From: Saccopteryx bilineata
Lineage: Eukaryota > Chordata > Mammalia > Chiroptera > Emballonuridae
Assembly (NCBI RefSeq): GCF_036850765.1
Contig: NC_089495.1
Span: 23,094,875 to 23,158,874, forward strand
Direction of reading: 5' to 3'
Length of the DNA stretch: 64,000 nucleotides
Position numbers and translations under genes: made by a program. Positions 46,845 through 55,810 of the stretch are shown in pieces. The number at the start of each line of letters is the position of its first letter. Positions within the stretch are counted from its first letter, which is position 1. The notes below the pieces were generated by a model. It ran no database searches and was not told the origin of the DNA. It saw nothing but the letters and a program-made list of their open reading frames with translations.

Positions 46845-47484
46845 TAGCAGCATTTAAGTCCGACCCAAGTGCAGATGTGGCTCCTTACCTGTGGCTCCTC
46901 AGATGTTTACCTGTGATCTGCAGACTATTGAAATAAAGAGATGAAGTGTCCGTTTCTCACACACCTAATATCTAATGGCATGGCAAGGGCAGAAAATATA
47001 TAATACATACATTCTCCCACTCAAAAAGAGGAGACAATGGGAGAGATATGGCAAGTAACCCATAGCAATTCTGAAATCCAACTAGTCAAATGATATCAGT
47101 TGCTTAATTTGGCCTACTCCTGCTCTTTGGAAATGATTCTCAGTGGCTCTCAGCTCCATCTTAAATCATCTTCTCTTTTCCAAATAGCCCATAATTGCAG
47201 ATGAGTAGCTTCTTCCCTGTAAAGTTGAAGGTCCAGATTCTATTCATTATGAACAGTCTATTTCAGCGCAAGCTAGTAGAGATCCTTAAATAGTCATGGG
47301 TTTCTTATACTTCAAGTTATTATTATTCCTTCCTTAGGCAAAAGCCATAGTCATATTTTTTTTCAAAGACAGGTCCTTCTCTACCTCGGGCCAGTGTGAG
47401 ACTGCTGTGGGCAACACCATTAAGAGTCTTAGAAGCCTTGCTGTCCAGTTGAAAGGATCTATTAAATATTTCTGGTATTTCAAC
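46845..47484. other. Unassigned sequence
   Basis: No gene or repeat recognised. Confidence 0.35.
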
Positions 47485-47651
47485 TTATCTATTGCTGTAT
47501 AACAAGTTACCTCAAAACGTAATGGCATAAAACAAAATCTGTTATTATTTCAGTTTCGGTTGGGTTAGGAATCCAAGTCTCTGCTTAGCTGGGTCCCTCT
47601 GCCTCAAGGTATCTCAAAGTCCACAATGAAGGCGTCACTGGTCTATGGTCT

Positions 47652-48021
47652 TGTTTTAGTCAGCTCAGGCTACCGTAACAAAATATCACGGAGTATGTGG
47701 CTTAAACAGCACACAATCATTTCTCACAGTTCCAGAGGTTGGGCAGTCCAAGATCAACCTTCTAGCCTATTTAGTTCTTGGTGAGGGCCCCTTCCCGGCG
47801 TGCAGATGCCCAGCTTCTCATAGTATCGTCACATGGCAAAGAGAGTGCAAGCTTTGGCGTTTCTTCCTCTTCTTATAAGGGCGCAGAAATCGTCATGGGG
47901 GATCTATCTTTAGGACCTCATCCAAAGCTTATTGCTTCCCAAAGAACCTAATGTTATTACATTGGGAGTTAGGACTTCCAAATATGACTTCTAACGGGAT
48001 TCAAACATTCAGTCCGTAACA
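47652..48021 (-). mobile_element. MaLR-type LTR, minus strand, nested in another old repeat
   Basis: Reads TGTTTTAGTCAGCTCAGGCTACC at the left and CATTCAGTCCGTAACA at the right; landmarks match the 19.8-20.6 kb LTRs in reverse. Flanks GGTCT and GATCT agree at four of five positions, consistent with an aged 5-bp duplication. Confidence 0.7.
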
Positions 48022-48363
48022 GATCTCATCTAAGGCTGCATTTAGGGAAGATCTATCCATTTCCAAGCTTACTCACATGGTCGCTGGCAGGATTCAGGTC
48101 TTTGTGGGTTGTCGGACTACAAGCCGCATTTCCTTGCTGGCTCTGGGATGGAAGCCTCCACTATTCCTTGCCCCATGGGCTTCTCCATAGGGCAGCTTGC
48201 ATCAGCAGCTGGCTTCCAAAATAGGAAGCAAGTGAGAGAGCAAGAGAAGGTGTAAAGGGCAGGGGACCACGTTCTCTTTGCAATCTGAAGTGGAAGTGAT
48301 ATCCATCACTTTTACCGTGCTCTGTTTATTAAAAGCAAATCACTGGATCCACACTCAGGGGAG

Positions 48364-48411
48364 GGGATCACAGGAAGCAGGGATCACAGGGGGCAGGGAT
48401 CACAGGGGGCC
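48364..48411. repeat. 16-bp unit repeated three times
   Basis: GGGATCACAGGAAGCA is followed by two GGGATCACAGGGGGC(A/C) units in perfect register. It is a very small local tandem expansion next to the hAT element. Confidence 0.9.
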
Positions 48412-48498
48412 ATCCCAGGGGCTGCCTACCGCAGGTCTTTGAGCTACACCCTTGTTGCAACCATCCCTCTGGCCATATTTCCCTGATACCACCTTGAA

Positions 48499-48620
48499 CA
48501 GGGGTCCCCAAACTTTTTACACAAGGGGCCAGATCACTGTCCCTCAGACCATTGGAGGGCCAAACTATAAAAAAAAACTATGAACAAATCCCTATGCACA
48601 CTGCACATATCTTATTTTAG

Positions 48621-48652
<32 letters not shown>

Positions 48653-49412
48653 GTATTTTTCTGAAGCTGGAAACGGGAAGAGACAGTCAGACAGACTCCC
48701 GCATGCACCCGGCCGGGATCCACCCGGCACGCCCACCAGGGGCGAAGCTCTGCCCACCAGGGGGCGATGCTCTGCCCCTCCGGGGCGTCGCTCTGCCACG
48801 ACCAGAGCCACTCTAGCACCTGGGGCAGAGGCCAAGGAGCCATCCCCAGTGCCCGGGCCATCTTTGCTCCAATGGAGCCTCGCTGCAGGAGGGGAAGAGA
48901 GAGACAGAGAGGAAGGAGGGGGGGGGGGAGTGGAGAAGCAAATGGGCACTTCTCCTATGTGCCCTGGCTGGGAATCGAACCCGGGTCCCCCACAAGCCAG
49001 GCCGACGCTCTACTGCTGAGCCAACCGGCCAGAGCACATATCTTATTTTAAAGTAAAAAAACACAACAGGAACAAATACAATATTTAAAGTAAAGAACAA
49101 GTAAATTTAAATCAATAAACTGACCAGTATTTCAATGGGAACTACGGGCTTGCTTTTAGCTAATGAGATGGTCAATGTCCAGTTCCATATTTGTCACTGC
49201 CAGATGTAACAAGTGATGTGATGTGCTTCCGGAGCCGTGAGGCGTGCATCCCATGTCACTGGAAGTAGTACTGTATGTGAGCGATGCCATGCTTTGCGTC
49301 TCTCACTGACCATCAATGAAAGAGGTACCCCTTCCGGAAGTGCGGCGGGTGCCGGATAAATGGCCTCAGGGGGCCGCATGTGGCCCACGGGGCCGTAGTG
49401 TGGGGACCCCTG
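48499..49412. mobile_element. Non-autonomous hAT transposon with 8-bp target duplication, interrupted by SINE-A
   Basis: Ends are CAGGGGTCCCCAAACT and its near-perfect inverse AGTGTGGGGACCCCTG, flanked by the 8-bp duplication ACCTTGAA (48491-48498 and 49413-49420). An 8-bp duplication with CAG-type terminal repeats is diagnostic of hAT. Without the nested SINE-A (48620-49035 plus one 15-bp duplication) the element is about 480 bp. I see no transposase reading frame, so it would depend on an enzyme from elsewhere. Confidence 0.92.
48620..49035 (-). mobile_element. SINE-A nested in the hAT element
   Basis: The T-rich tail lies on the left, with the GCTCTGGCCGG head at the right end. The 15-bp duplication ACATATCTTATTTTA (48605-48619 and 49036-49050) lies wholly within the hAT element, so the SINE is the younger insertion. 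Confidence 0.93.
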
Positions 49413-49591
49413 ACCTTGAATTTGACCTTTGCCATTAGGCCATTTCCTGTTTTAAGCTTTGTCTTCTGGAGAAGCTAGAAAAGACAAGTAACTTTATTTC
49501 AAATCCAGCAAGTCCTGGCTACTTTGTTTCCTCTAAATTCTGACTGAAGCTCACCTTACTTCTATATCATAGGTGTCTAAAGGAAACTATT

Positions 49592-49971
49592 TAGCCCTGG
49601 CCAGTTGGCTCAGTGGTAGAGCGTCAGCCTGGCGTGCGGAAGTCCCAGGTTCGATTCCCGGCCAGAGCACACAGGAGAAGCACCCATCTGCTTCTCCACC
49701 TCTCCCCCTCTCCTTCCTCTCTGTCTCTCTCTTCCCCTCGCGCAGCCGAGGCTCCATTGGAGCAAAAGATGGCCCGGGCGCTGAGGATGGCTCCTTGGCC
49801 TCTTCCCCAGGCGCTAGAGTGGCTCTGGTCATGACAGAGTGATGCCCCGGATGGGCAGAACATCACCCCCTGGTGGGCGTGCCGGGTGGATCCCGGTCAG
49901 GCGCATGCGGGAGTCTGTCTGACTGCCTCCCCATTTCCAGCTTCAGAAAAATACAAAATAAATAAATAAAT
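49592..49971 (+). mobile_element. SINE-A
   Basis: Flanks AAAGGAAACTATT at 49579-49591 and 49972-49984; (AAAT)n tail. Confidence 0.94.
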
Positions 49972-50258
49972 AAAGGAAACTATTCAACCCTTTCAACAAT
50001 CTATCCAAATATCTTCTTAGCCAGATCCACATGTTTATTAGGTATCTTTTCTATCTTCCATGTAACAATAGGCTAATTGAGCTAATTGTTCTTCCAATAG
50101 GTAAGTAAGTTCCCTGACAAGGTTGGCAGGTGGTACCCCCATCCGCTGAGAGCTCTGCAGGGGCTGGAGTCCTCACCAGAGGGCGGGCCTCCCCACATGG
50201 CTGCACGGGCTTCCACAGATAACTGCAGGAAGTGACTGAACCTCAGAACTGTCTAGGA

Positions 50259-50548
50259 CAGTGGTCTCCAACCCCCGGACCAGGACCGGACCGTGGGCCA
50301 TTTGGTACTGGTACCCAGAGAAAGAATAAATAAGTTACATTATTTCCGTTTTATTTATATTTAAGTCTGAACGATGTTTTATTTTTAAAAAATGATCAGA
50401 TTCCCTCTGTTACTTGCGTCTAAGACTCACTCTTGATGCTTGTCTCGGTCACGTGATACATTTATCCGTCCCACCTTAAAGGCCAATTCGTGAAAATATT
50501 TTCTGACATTAAACCGGTCCGTGGCCCAATAAAGGTTGGGGACCACTG
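50259..50548. mobile_element. 290-bp hAT-type element with perfect 8-bp target duplication
   Basis: Terminal inverted repeats are CAGTGGTCTCCAACC and GGTTGGGGACCACTG (one mismatch). Both sides carry GTCTAGGA (50251-50258 and 50549-50556). Subterminal motifs include GGACCGGACCGTGGGCCA and its inverse-like ACCGGTCCGTGGCCC. No coding capacity; a MITE-like derivative. Confidence 0.92.
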
Positions 50549-50729
50549 GTCTAGGAGGTAAAGATCAGGAGGATGCTGTACAACAATGTGAATATTCGGT
50601 ATCCTACTGAACCGTACACTTAAAAATGGTTAAGATAGTTAAAAAAAAAAAATTGGTGAAGATGGTAAATATCCTGGTGTGTGTGTTTAGCCACACCAGG
50701 CTAAAAAGTAATAAATAAATCAGGGGAAG

Positions 50730-51091
50730 CCCTGGCCGGTTGGCTCAGTGGTAGAGCGTCGGCCTAGCGTGCGGAGGACCCGGGTTAGATTCCCGGCCAG
50801 GGCACACAGGAGAAGCGCCCATTTGCTTCTCCACCCCTCCGCCGCACCTTCCTCTCTGTCTCTCTCTTCCCCTCCCGCAGCCAAGGCTCCATTGGAGCAA
50901 AGATGGTCCAGGCACTGAGGATGGCTCTGTGGCCTCTGCCTCAGGCTCTAGAGTGGCTCTGGTCGCAACATGGCGACGCCCAGGATGGGCAGAGCATCGC
51001 CCCCTGGTGGGCAGAGCCGGGTGGATCCCGGTCGGGCACATGCGGGAGTCTGTCTGACTGTCTCTCCCTGTTTCCAACTTCAGAAAAATGC

Positions 51092-51116
<25 letters not shown>
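50730..51116 (+). mobile_element. SINE-A
   Basis: Flanks AAATCAGGGGAAG at 50717-50729 and 51117-51129, with a long uninterrupted A tail. One TGGTGGGC unit present in other copies is missing. Confidence 0.95.
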
Positions 51117-51122
<6 letters not shown>

Positions 51123-51129
51123 GGGGAAG

Positions 51130-52204
51130 ATGATGATGGCCTGGAGGGGGTTAGGAGTGGGTGATGGGAAAAAAGGAATGTCAAGGATGAGAAAACCCAA
51201 TAAAACACAGACTCTGCCTCAAAAAACTTTTTTGGTCCAGCAGAGGATGCAGAAGAGTTAACAATCCCAACATAGCCTTCTGCTGCTGCGCTAACATAGA
51301 TCCAAAGCCATGCCTAGAATAAACCTTAATGCCTGCGATTCCCAGAGAAACATTTAAGACATAATTATAGGTTCAGATTTCTTAAAACATGCCTCCAAGT
51401 GAATACTGCCAGAGAAGCTGAGATGAGTAATAAAAACTACAGGTGCATACAATCTTTCCCTATCAATCGGTATGTAACCTGCTAGGCCAGAAGCAATGCG
51501 GTAGGGTGGTGGGCAGGACAGAGAGCAGATGTTTCTTGATCATTAGCCCGATTTTTCTAGAATATAAAGTCCCTTTGTTGTCTTATAACTCTTAGTGAGT
51601 CTGGAAACTATTGCTACTGAGGAGATCTCACTTTTGGAACTTTCTTTGAAGTAGTAAACAGGTCACAAAGATCATTTATATCCTGAAGGATTGTACATTC
51701 CCCACCCCCTATCCCCACCCTCTTTCCCCACATGCACAAAGTTTTACAAACAGCCACATTTACAGATTTTTACGGAGTTTTGTTGGCAACATGACTCTAC
51801 TGTTGTCCCAAATAAGTCTAAACCATTCTTAATACACAAAAAAGACAAAACAGGAATTCCCCTCTTACTGGCATATTATTACCCCAGCCCCACACGCTTT
51901 TCTGAGAACCCTGAATTTCACTCTCCCCGTTGACCATATAGTCTAGGTCTCCCTGCTTTGTTGTCAAGTGCCTGATGTGTCAGTTGACGGCTGAGTGGTG
52001 CGATTTTTTATTTCTTGAAATCTCATCAGTTGCTCCATTCTGCACAAGCTCTATCTAGGGTCTCCCCTCTGCAAAATAACAAATAAAGACCACTACCATG
52101 TATCTGCCTAGTCCTCTTTCCGTAGCTTTTCATGCTGAGATCCTTCTGCGAATTCCAACCTTCCTGCCCCATCATGTCATTCAAGCCTGAGACTCAAAAC
52201 TGAT
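51130..52204. other. Unique-looking sequence
   Basis: No gene, splice pattern or interspersed repeat recognised. Confidence 0.4.
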
Positions 52205-52330
52205 AAGACAATTTGTTTATTCATTCAAAAATAATTATTGAGAGCCTACTATGTGTTAGGCACTGTATAGGTTCTGGGCACACAACAATGAACAAGCCAA
52301 ACGAGGATCCTCTCATGAAACTTATTCTTG
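52205..52330 (-). repeat. L2-like antisense
   Basis: TTATTGAGAGCCTACTATGTG then TTAGGCACTGTATAGG and CAACAATGAACAAG fit antisense L2. Confidence 0.6.
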
Positions 52331-53514
52331 CTTTTTATCCCAGAGATTTTTGACTTTTAACAATGAACAAAGTACTGGCTTGGCTTAAAGGCAAAGGAGT
52401 CAGGTTCTCCGTTTGGAATTAAGCCACGTTTCCCTGGGCGGGGTCAGAGGAGGTTCTCCCAGCGTCCTGGAATCACACAACTTCCACCTACTCACAATGG
52501 AGTCCGACTAGAACCATCAATGACTAGATCGGCTGTCATTTTTCTTGGGCCTTTGCCAGGCTCCAGCAACACAATGCCTTTCAGTGAAATATATTCAGTA
52601 AAAGGCCAGAAAGGCTAAGGAGGGTAACGCGCTGCCATTATTGGTCAGCACGAGGCCCCAAGACCACCACTCAGCCATTGCTCGGGAAGACATTGCCCCC
52701 TCGTGGTTCCTCATATAACCGAGTGAGGAACGGGAAGTGGAAACTCCTGTCCAAGTTTCCAGGTTAATTGCCGCCCTTGCCGCCTCTGAACTTCAATTGC
52801 AAGTTGAATCCACCGGGTTTATTTTCATCCAGGACACACCTTTCTTTTCCCCTAGAGAGAAATGACATCGTGACGGCAACCAAATCCCTGTATCAAAATC
52901 TTCAGACTCCCCTCACCCACCAAAGAAAAATCCAGTAGGTAAAGACAAGTGTCACCACTCTTTTTCTCTTCAATATGTTCTTAAAGCAGGTATCATATTT
53001 TCTTTGCTTTCCACAACTTGAACCAGGACCTGCGATTATGTTGCCGTGGAGTTGTTTTGGGTATCTTGTCGCCACAACACTACTTTAAGCTCCCCAACAC
53101 GGAAGCCTTATCTTCAATTTCCACAGCAACCCTCGCCCCATTCCTAGCAGCACTCAAACCAGTTCATAAAGAATGTCCAGTGGGGTGGGGGAGGGGGTCG
53201 AAAGGGATAAACAGTTAAGCAAGCAAATAAATAATTAGATATTGTGCTTTGTCTCTGTGATGAAAAGGAGAAGTTAAGGAGAACCTACTGATGTATGGAG
53301 TTTTAAATTCATGTGTGTGTAGCAGTCACGTTTGAAAAACTTAAATGATACAGTATTGGGAAAGCTCTCCATGGTCCGGGAATACATGGAAATTTCCCTA
53401 ATAATGTCAGCTCCCATGTATTGCAAGCTTAAAACTGGGTAAGAATGGGTGCTAGGTGCCACGGCTCTGCTCTATCGACCTTTCATCTCTAATAAGCAAA
53501 CTCCTGAGCGATCA
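52331..53514. other. RBPMS upstream proximal flank, no repeat recognised
   Basis: Unique sequence 1.6-2.8 kb before the start codon. It may hold regulatory DNA, but no site can be assigned. Confidence 0.4.
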
Positions 53515-53610
53515 GCATAACCACGCCATTCCACAGGTGAGAAAAGGCCACCACGCAGTCCGGGGGGAGTGCAGAAGCGAGCCTCGTGCTCTGACCTCCC
53601 AGAAGGCCGA
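53515..53610 (-). repeat. MIR-like piece
   Basis: CATTCCACAGGTGAGAAAAGG followed by GAGCCTCGTGCTCTGACCTCC follows the inverse MIR pattern loosely. Confidence 0.4.
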
Positions 53611-53699
53611 GCACCCCGCCCCCTCCCTTTTAAGCTGCTCTAACCCTCTGAAGATCATCTGTATTGGCCTCCAGCTCGGCTTGTAGGGAGGAATATTTC

Positions 53700-53850
53700 C
53701 TTAGCCAACAAATATTTGTCCAGTGTCTACTGTATACCAGGTAGCGTATTTTAAAAGCCGCGGGATTAAAAAGATAACCAGTGCACGGTTTTGTCTTCCA
53801 GGGAGATTCTCTCAAAAGAGTGAGAAAGACAGCCAGGTCAACAAATAATT
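53700..53850 (-). repeat. L2-like antisense at the edge of the CpG island
   Basis: CCAACAAATATTTGTCCAGTG, CTACTGTATACCAGG and AGATAACCAGTGCACG fit antisense L2. Confidence 0.5.
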
Positions 53851-54470
53851 GCAGAACAGTCTGATAAGGGCTGCGAGAGGAATCTGAACTGGGGCCCCGG
53901 GGAGCCTCGTGGAGGTCGACCTCGGCGGGTGCGGGGAGGCCGCGGAGGTGTTGGAGGGCCGGGCGTGGGAGGTGGGCTCCAGGCTGTGCCTGTGAGCGCC
54001 AGCGCGGGCCGCCCCCGGATGTCACTCGAGTTCTCGTATCTTGTCATTTCCAGCCACCGACTAGGAAGGGAAGAAATGGGTCTAACCCGGTACTGAAAAG
54101 GAGAGGTAGGCTTAGGGATAGGAGTGCAAGTCCCTCGAGAGAAGCCAGCAAACAAAACTAGCACATCGCACTTCGCGGCTGTCGCTCGGGTAGGGCCTGG
54201 TTCTCCCGAGCCCCGCGCCCAGCTCGCGCGCACCGCCACGCCAGTCCGCCCGCTCGGGCCCCGCACCGCCGCCGGGGCGCCCACCCGAGGTTACCCTGAG
54301 GACCTGCCCACCCCTCGCGCTCCCAGCCCTAATCCTCCGACCTACCGCGCAGCCCGGGCTGGGGGTCGGCGGCATCCCCCGCGGCCCCTCCCCGGCGCGG
54401 CCCCTCCTCCGGCGGGGGGCTTCGCGGTCCTCGCGCTGTCCCTCCGGGCGACAGCCTGCAGCCCAGTCCA

Positions 54471-54541
54471 GGGAGGGCGGAGAGAGGAGGGGGGAGAGGA
54501 GGAGGGGAGGGAGGGGAGGAAGGCAGGCGAGAGAAAGGGAG
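54471..54541 (+). repeat. Homopurine G-rich tract in the RBPMS island
   Basis: About 70 bases are almost all G and A, with only three C interruptions near 54478, 54524 and 54528. Many runs of three to six G make quadruplex or triplex formation plausible on the sense strand. It probably lies near or just upstream of transcription initiation, but this is inference. Confidence 0.7.
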
Positions 54542-54630
54542 CTGCTCGGATCCGGACTTCCCAGAGCCTGGCTGGAGCGCGCACTCAGCGGCTCTCGGTC
54601 CCCGCGTCCCAGCCGCGCCCGCCGCTCCGC

Positions 54631-54672
54631 GCCGCCGCCGCCGCCTCCTCCTCCTCCTCCTCCTCCTCCTCC
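54631..54672 (+). repeat. (GCC)n(CTC)n trinucleotide repeat in RBPMS 5' region
   Basis: About five GCC units run into about nine CTC units. In the in-frame upstream reading these are Ala and Ser runs; on the opposite strand they read as a long Gly run, which explains a spurious glycine-rich ORF there. Such tracts are often length-polymorphic. Confidence 0.9.
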
Positions 54673-54800
54673 GCCTCCCCCCTGGGCGCGCCTCACCCCT
54701 CCCGCAGGAGCTGCTGGGCTCGGGTTGCGGCCGCCCCCAGCCCCAGTCGGCCACCTCCCCAACTCTCGGGTGACTCTTGCGACGCGCGTCCTCGCCCCAT

Positions 54801-54845
54801 CCTTTCTTCCTTCCTTCCTTCCTTCCTTCCTTCCCTCCCTCCCTC
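54801..54845 (+). repeat. (CTTC)n / (CCCT)n pyrimidine microsatellite in RBPMS 5' region
   Basis: About nine CTTC units are followed by CCCT units. It lies 260 bases upstream of the start codon, so it may be part of the 5' UTR. It is a pure pyrimidine tract on the sense strand. Confidence 0.9.
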
Positions 54846-55104
54846 GCGCCCGCCCTCGCTCTCCAGGTCTCCCGCCCGGGTCCCGATTGTCTCCGTCCCC
54901 TCCTCAGTCAGCCGGCGCCTCGCCTTGCCCGGAGTCGCCCTCGCACTTCCTGAGTCGCCGGCCGCCGCAGCCGCGCCGCGCCCGGGAGCCCGAGCCGCTG
55001 CTGCCCGGCTCCAGCCCGCCGCGCCCGGGGAAGGGAAGAGCGGGCGAGCTCGCCCTCGCCCAGCCCCGCGCCCCAGCCCTGTCCGGCGAGCAAGGACCGG
55101 GAAG

Positions 55105-55170
55105 ATGAACAACGGCGTCAAAGCCGAGAAGGAGAACACCCCGAGCGAGGCCAACCTTCAGGAGGAAGAG
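55105..55170 (+). CDS. RBPMS: RBPMS coding exon 1 (N-terminal 22 residues)
   Basis: RBPMS is an RNA-binding protein with one RRM that dimerises, binds CAC-containing RNA and regulates splicing and RNA fate in smooth muscle, heart and retinal ganglion cells (family knowledge). The exon begins MNNGVKAEKENTPSEANLQ and continues with three Glu codons, then meets a donor, GAG|GTACGG, at 55170/55171 in phase 0. In the family the next residues open the RRM, so this exon carries only the acidic leader and no RRM residues. The start is supported by an A at -3 and by being the first ATG after about 1 kb without one. The paralogue RBPMS2 has a different N-terminus, so it is unlikely. The remaining exons lie beyond the window. 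Residue 5 is Val here; from memory it is Gly in human. The reading frame stays open upstream for 327 codons but without an ATG. Confidence 0.93.
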
Positions 55171-55768
55171 GTACGGAGCGGCTCGCGCGGTGGCGGGCAC
55201 GACCTGGGACGCTGGCCGCGCGCGGGCTGTGCCCCCGGTGCGGGCGAGGCCGGCGGGGCGCGGGTCCCGGGGCGCCGCGGTCCAGGGCTTGGGAGTCACT
55301 CCAGACGGTGGCCCCGGGAGGGTGTCTCCTCGAAGAGTGTTTTTTTGTGTTGTGTTTTTGTGGGTGCGTGCCTAAAATTGCGTAACTGAGGACTTTTCGG
55401 AGACTTTTGTAAGCATAATGCTCAGCTTTGTTTGCCCGAGATTTTAAAAGCGGAATCGAGAAATGACTCCTGACTGACCTCAGGTTATTGGGACCCGGAG
55501 GGTCAGGACTTAGTTCTGCGTCTGGCGCTGGAAGTTGTGGGGTGTGTTTGTGCGTGCGGTTTAAGGAAGAACTTAGGGAAAGTTTGTCTTAAAAGATATC
55601 TTCTGTTCCCTGCCCCCTCCCTTTCAGCATTGAAAGTTCTTGGTGAAATATCTTTCCAGCGGAGGCACTTTGGATTAATAGATAACTCCCGAGCCGCATT
55701 CTTTTCTGATGAGTCAAAGACCCCGAACCTGGGTGATTAGGTTTTGTACATTTAGGGCGATGCGATTG

Positions 55769-55810
55769 TGGGGAGCGGGGAGCGGGGGGCGGGGGTGGGA
55801 GGGAGGGGGG
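55769..55810 (+). other. G-run cluster in early intron 1 (quadruplex-capable)
   Basis: Consecutive runs of three to six G separated by one to three bases occur on the sense strand, about 600 bases after the donor site. This satisfies the usual G-quadruplex pattern several times over. Function is unknown. Confidence 0.6.

Larger units (their letters stand above)
47485..48520 (+). repeat. Old interspersed repeat, split by the MaLR LTR (family unnamed)
   Basis: The left half (TATTGCTGTATAACAAGTTACC...) and right half (ATCTAAGGCTGC...CAGCTGGCTTCC...CACTCAGGGGAGGGG) belong to the same medium-reiteration family as 45955-46485. I recognise the consensus but cannot name it safely. Confidence 0.5.
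53870..55330 (+). promoter_or_regulatory. RBPMS: RBPMS CpG-island promoter and 5' UTR region
   Basis: CpG density and G+C jump abruptly here compared with both flanks, and the island covers the RBPMS start codon and the beginning of intron 1. I see no convincing TATA box, as expected for a CpG-island promoter with dispersed initiation. The transcription start is not visible directly; a 5' UTR of a few hundred bases would place it around 54550-54950. The island contains GC-box-like GGGCGG and CCCGCC motifs, a homopurine tract at 54471-54541, GCC/CTC triplets at 54631-54672 and a CTTC tract at 54801-54845. In human an antisense lncRNA (RBPMS-AS1) starts near this promoter; nothing in this sequence proves it is present here. 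Confidence 0.85.

Noticed and set aside
53630..54284. RBPMS-AS1-like antisense transcript
   Set aside because: A divergent lncRNA is plausible from human synteny, but no splice or start evidence could be read from sequence, so it was not annotated as a gene.
54112..54762. Minus-strand glycine-rich ORF
   Set aside because: The Gly run is the complement of the GCC/CTC repeat; no domain or homologue is recognised.
54124..55389. 421-residue ORF through the RBPMS island as a full protein
   Set aside because: It begins with GTG, reads through the exon 1 donor into the intron, and its composition is that of GC-rich DNA. Only the 22 residues at 55105-55170 match a known protein.
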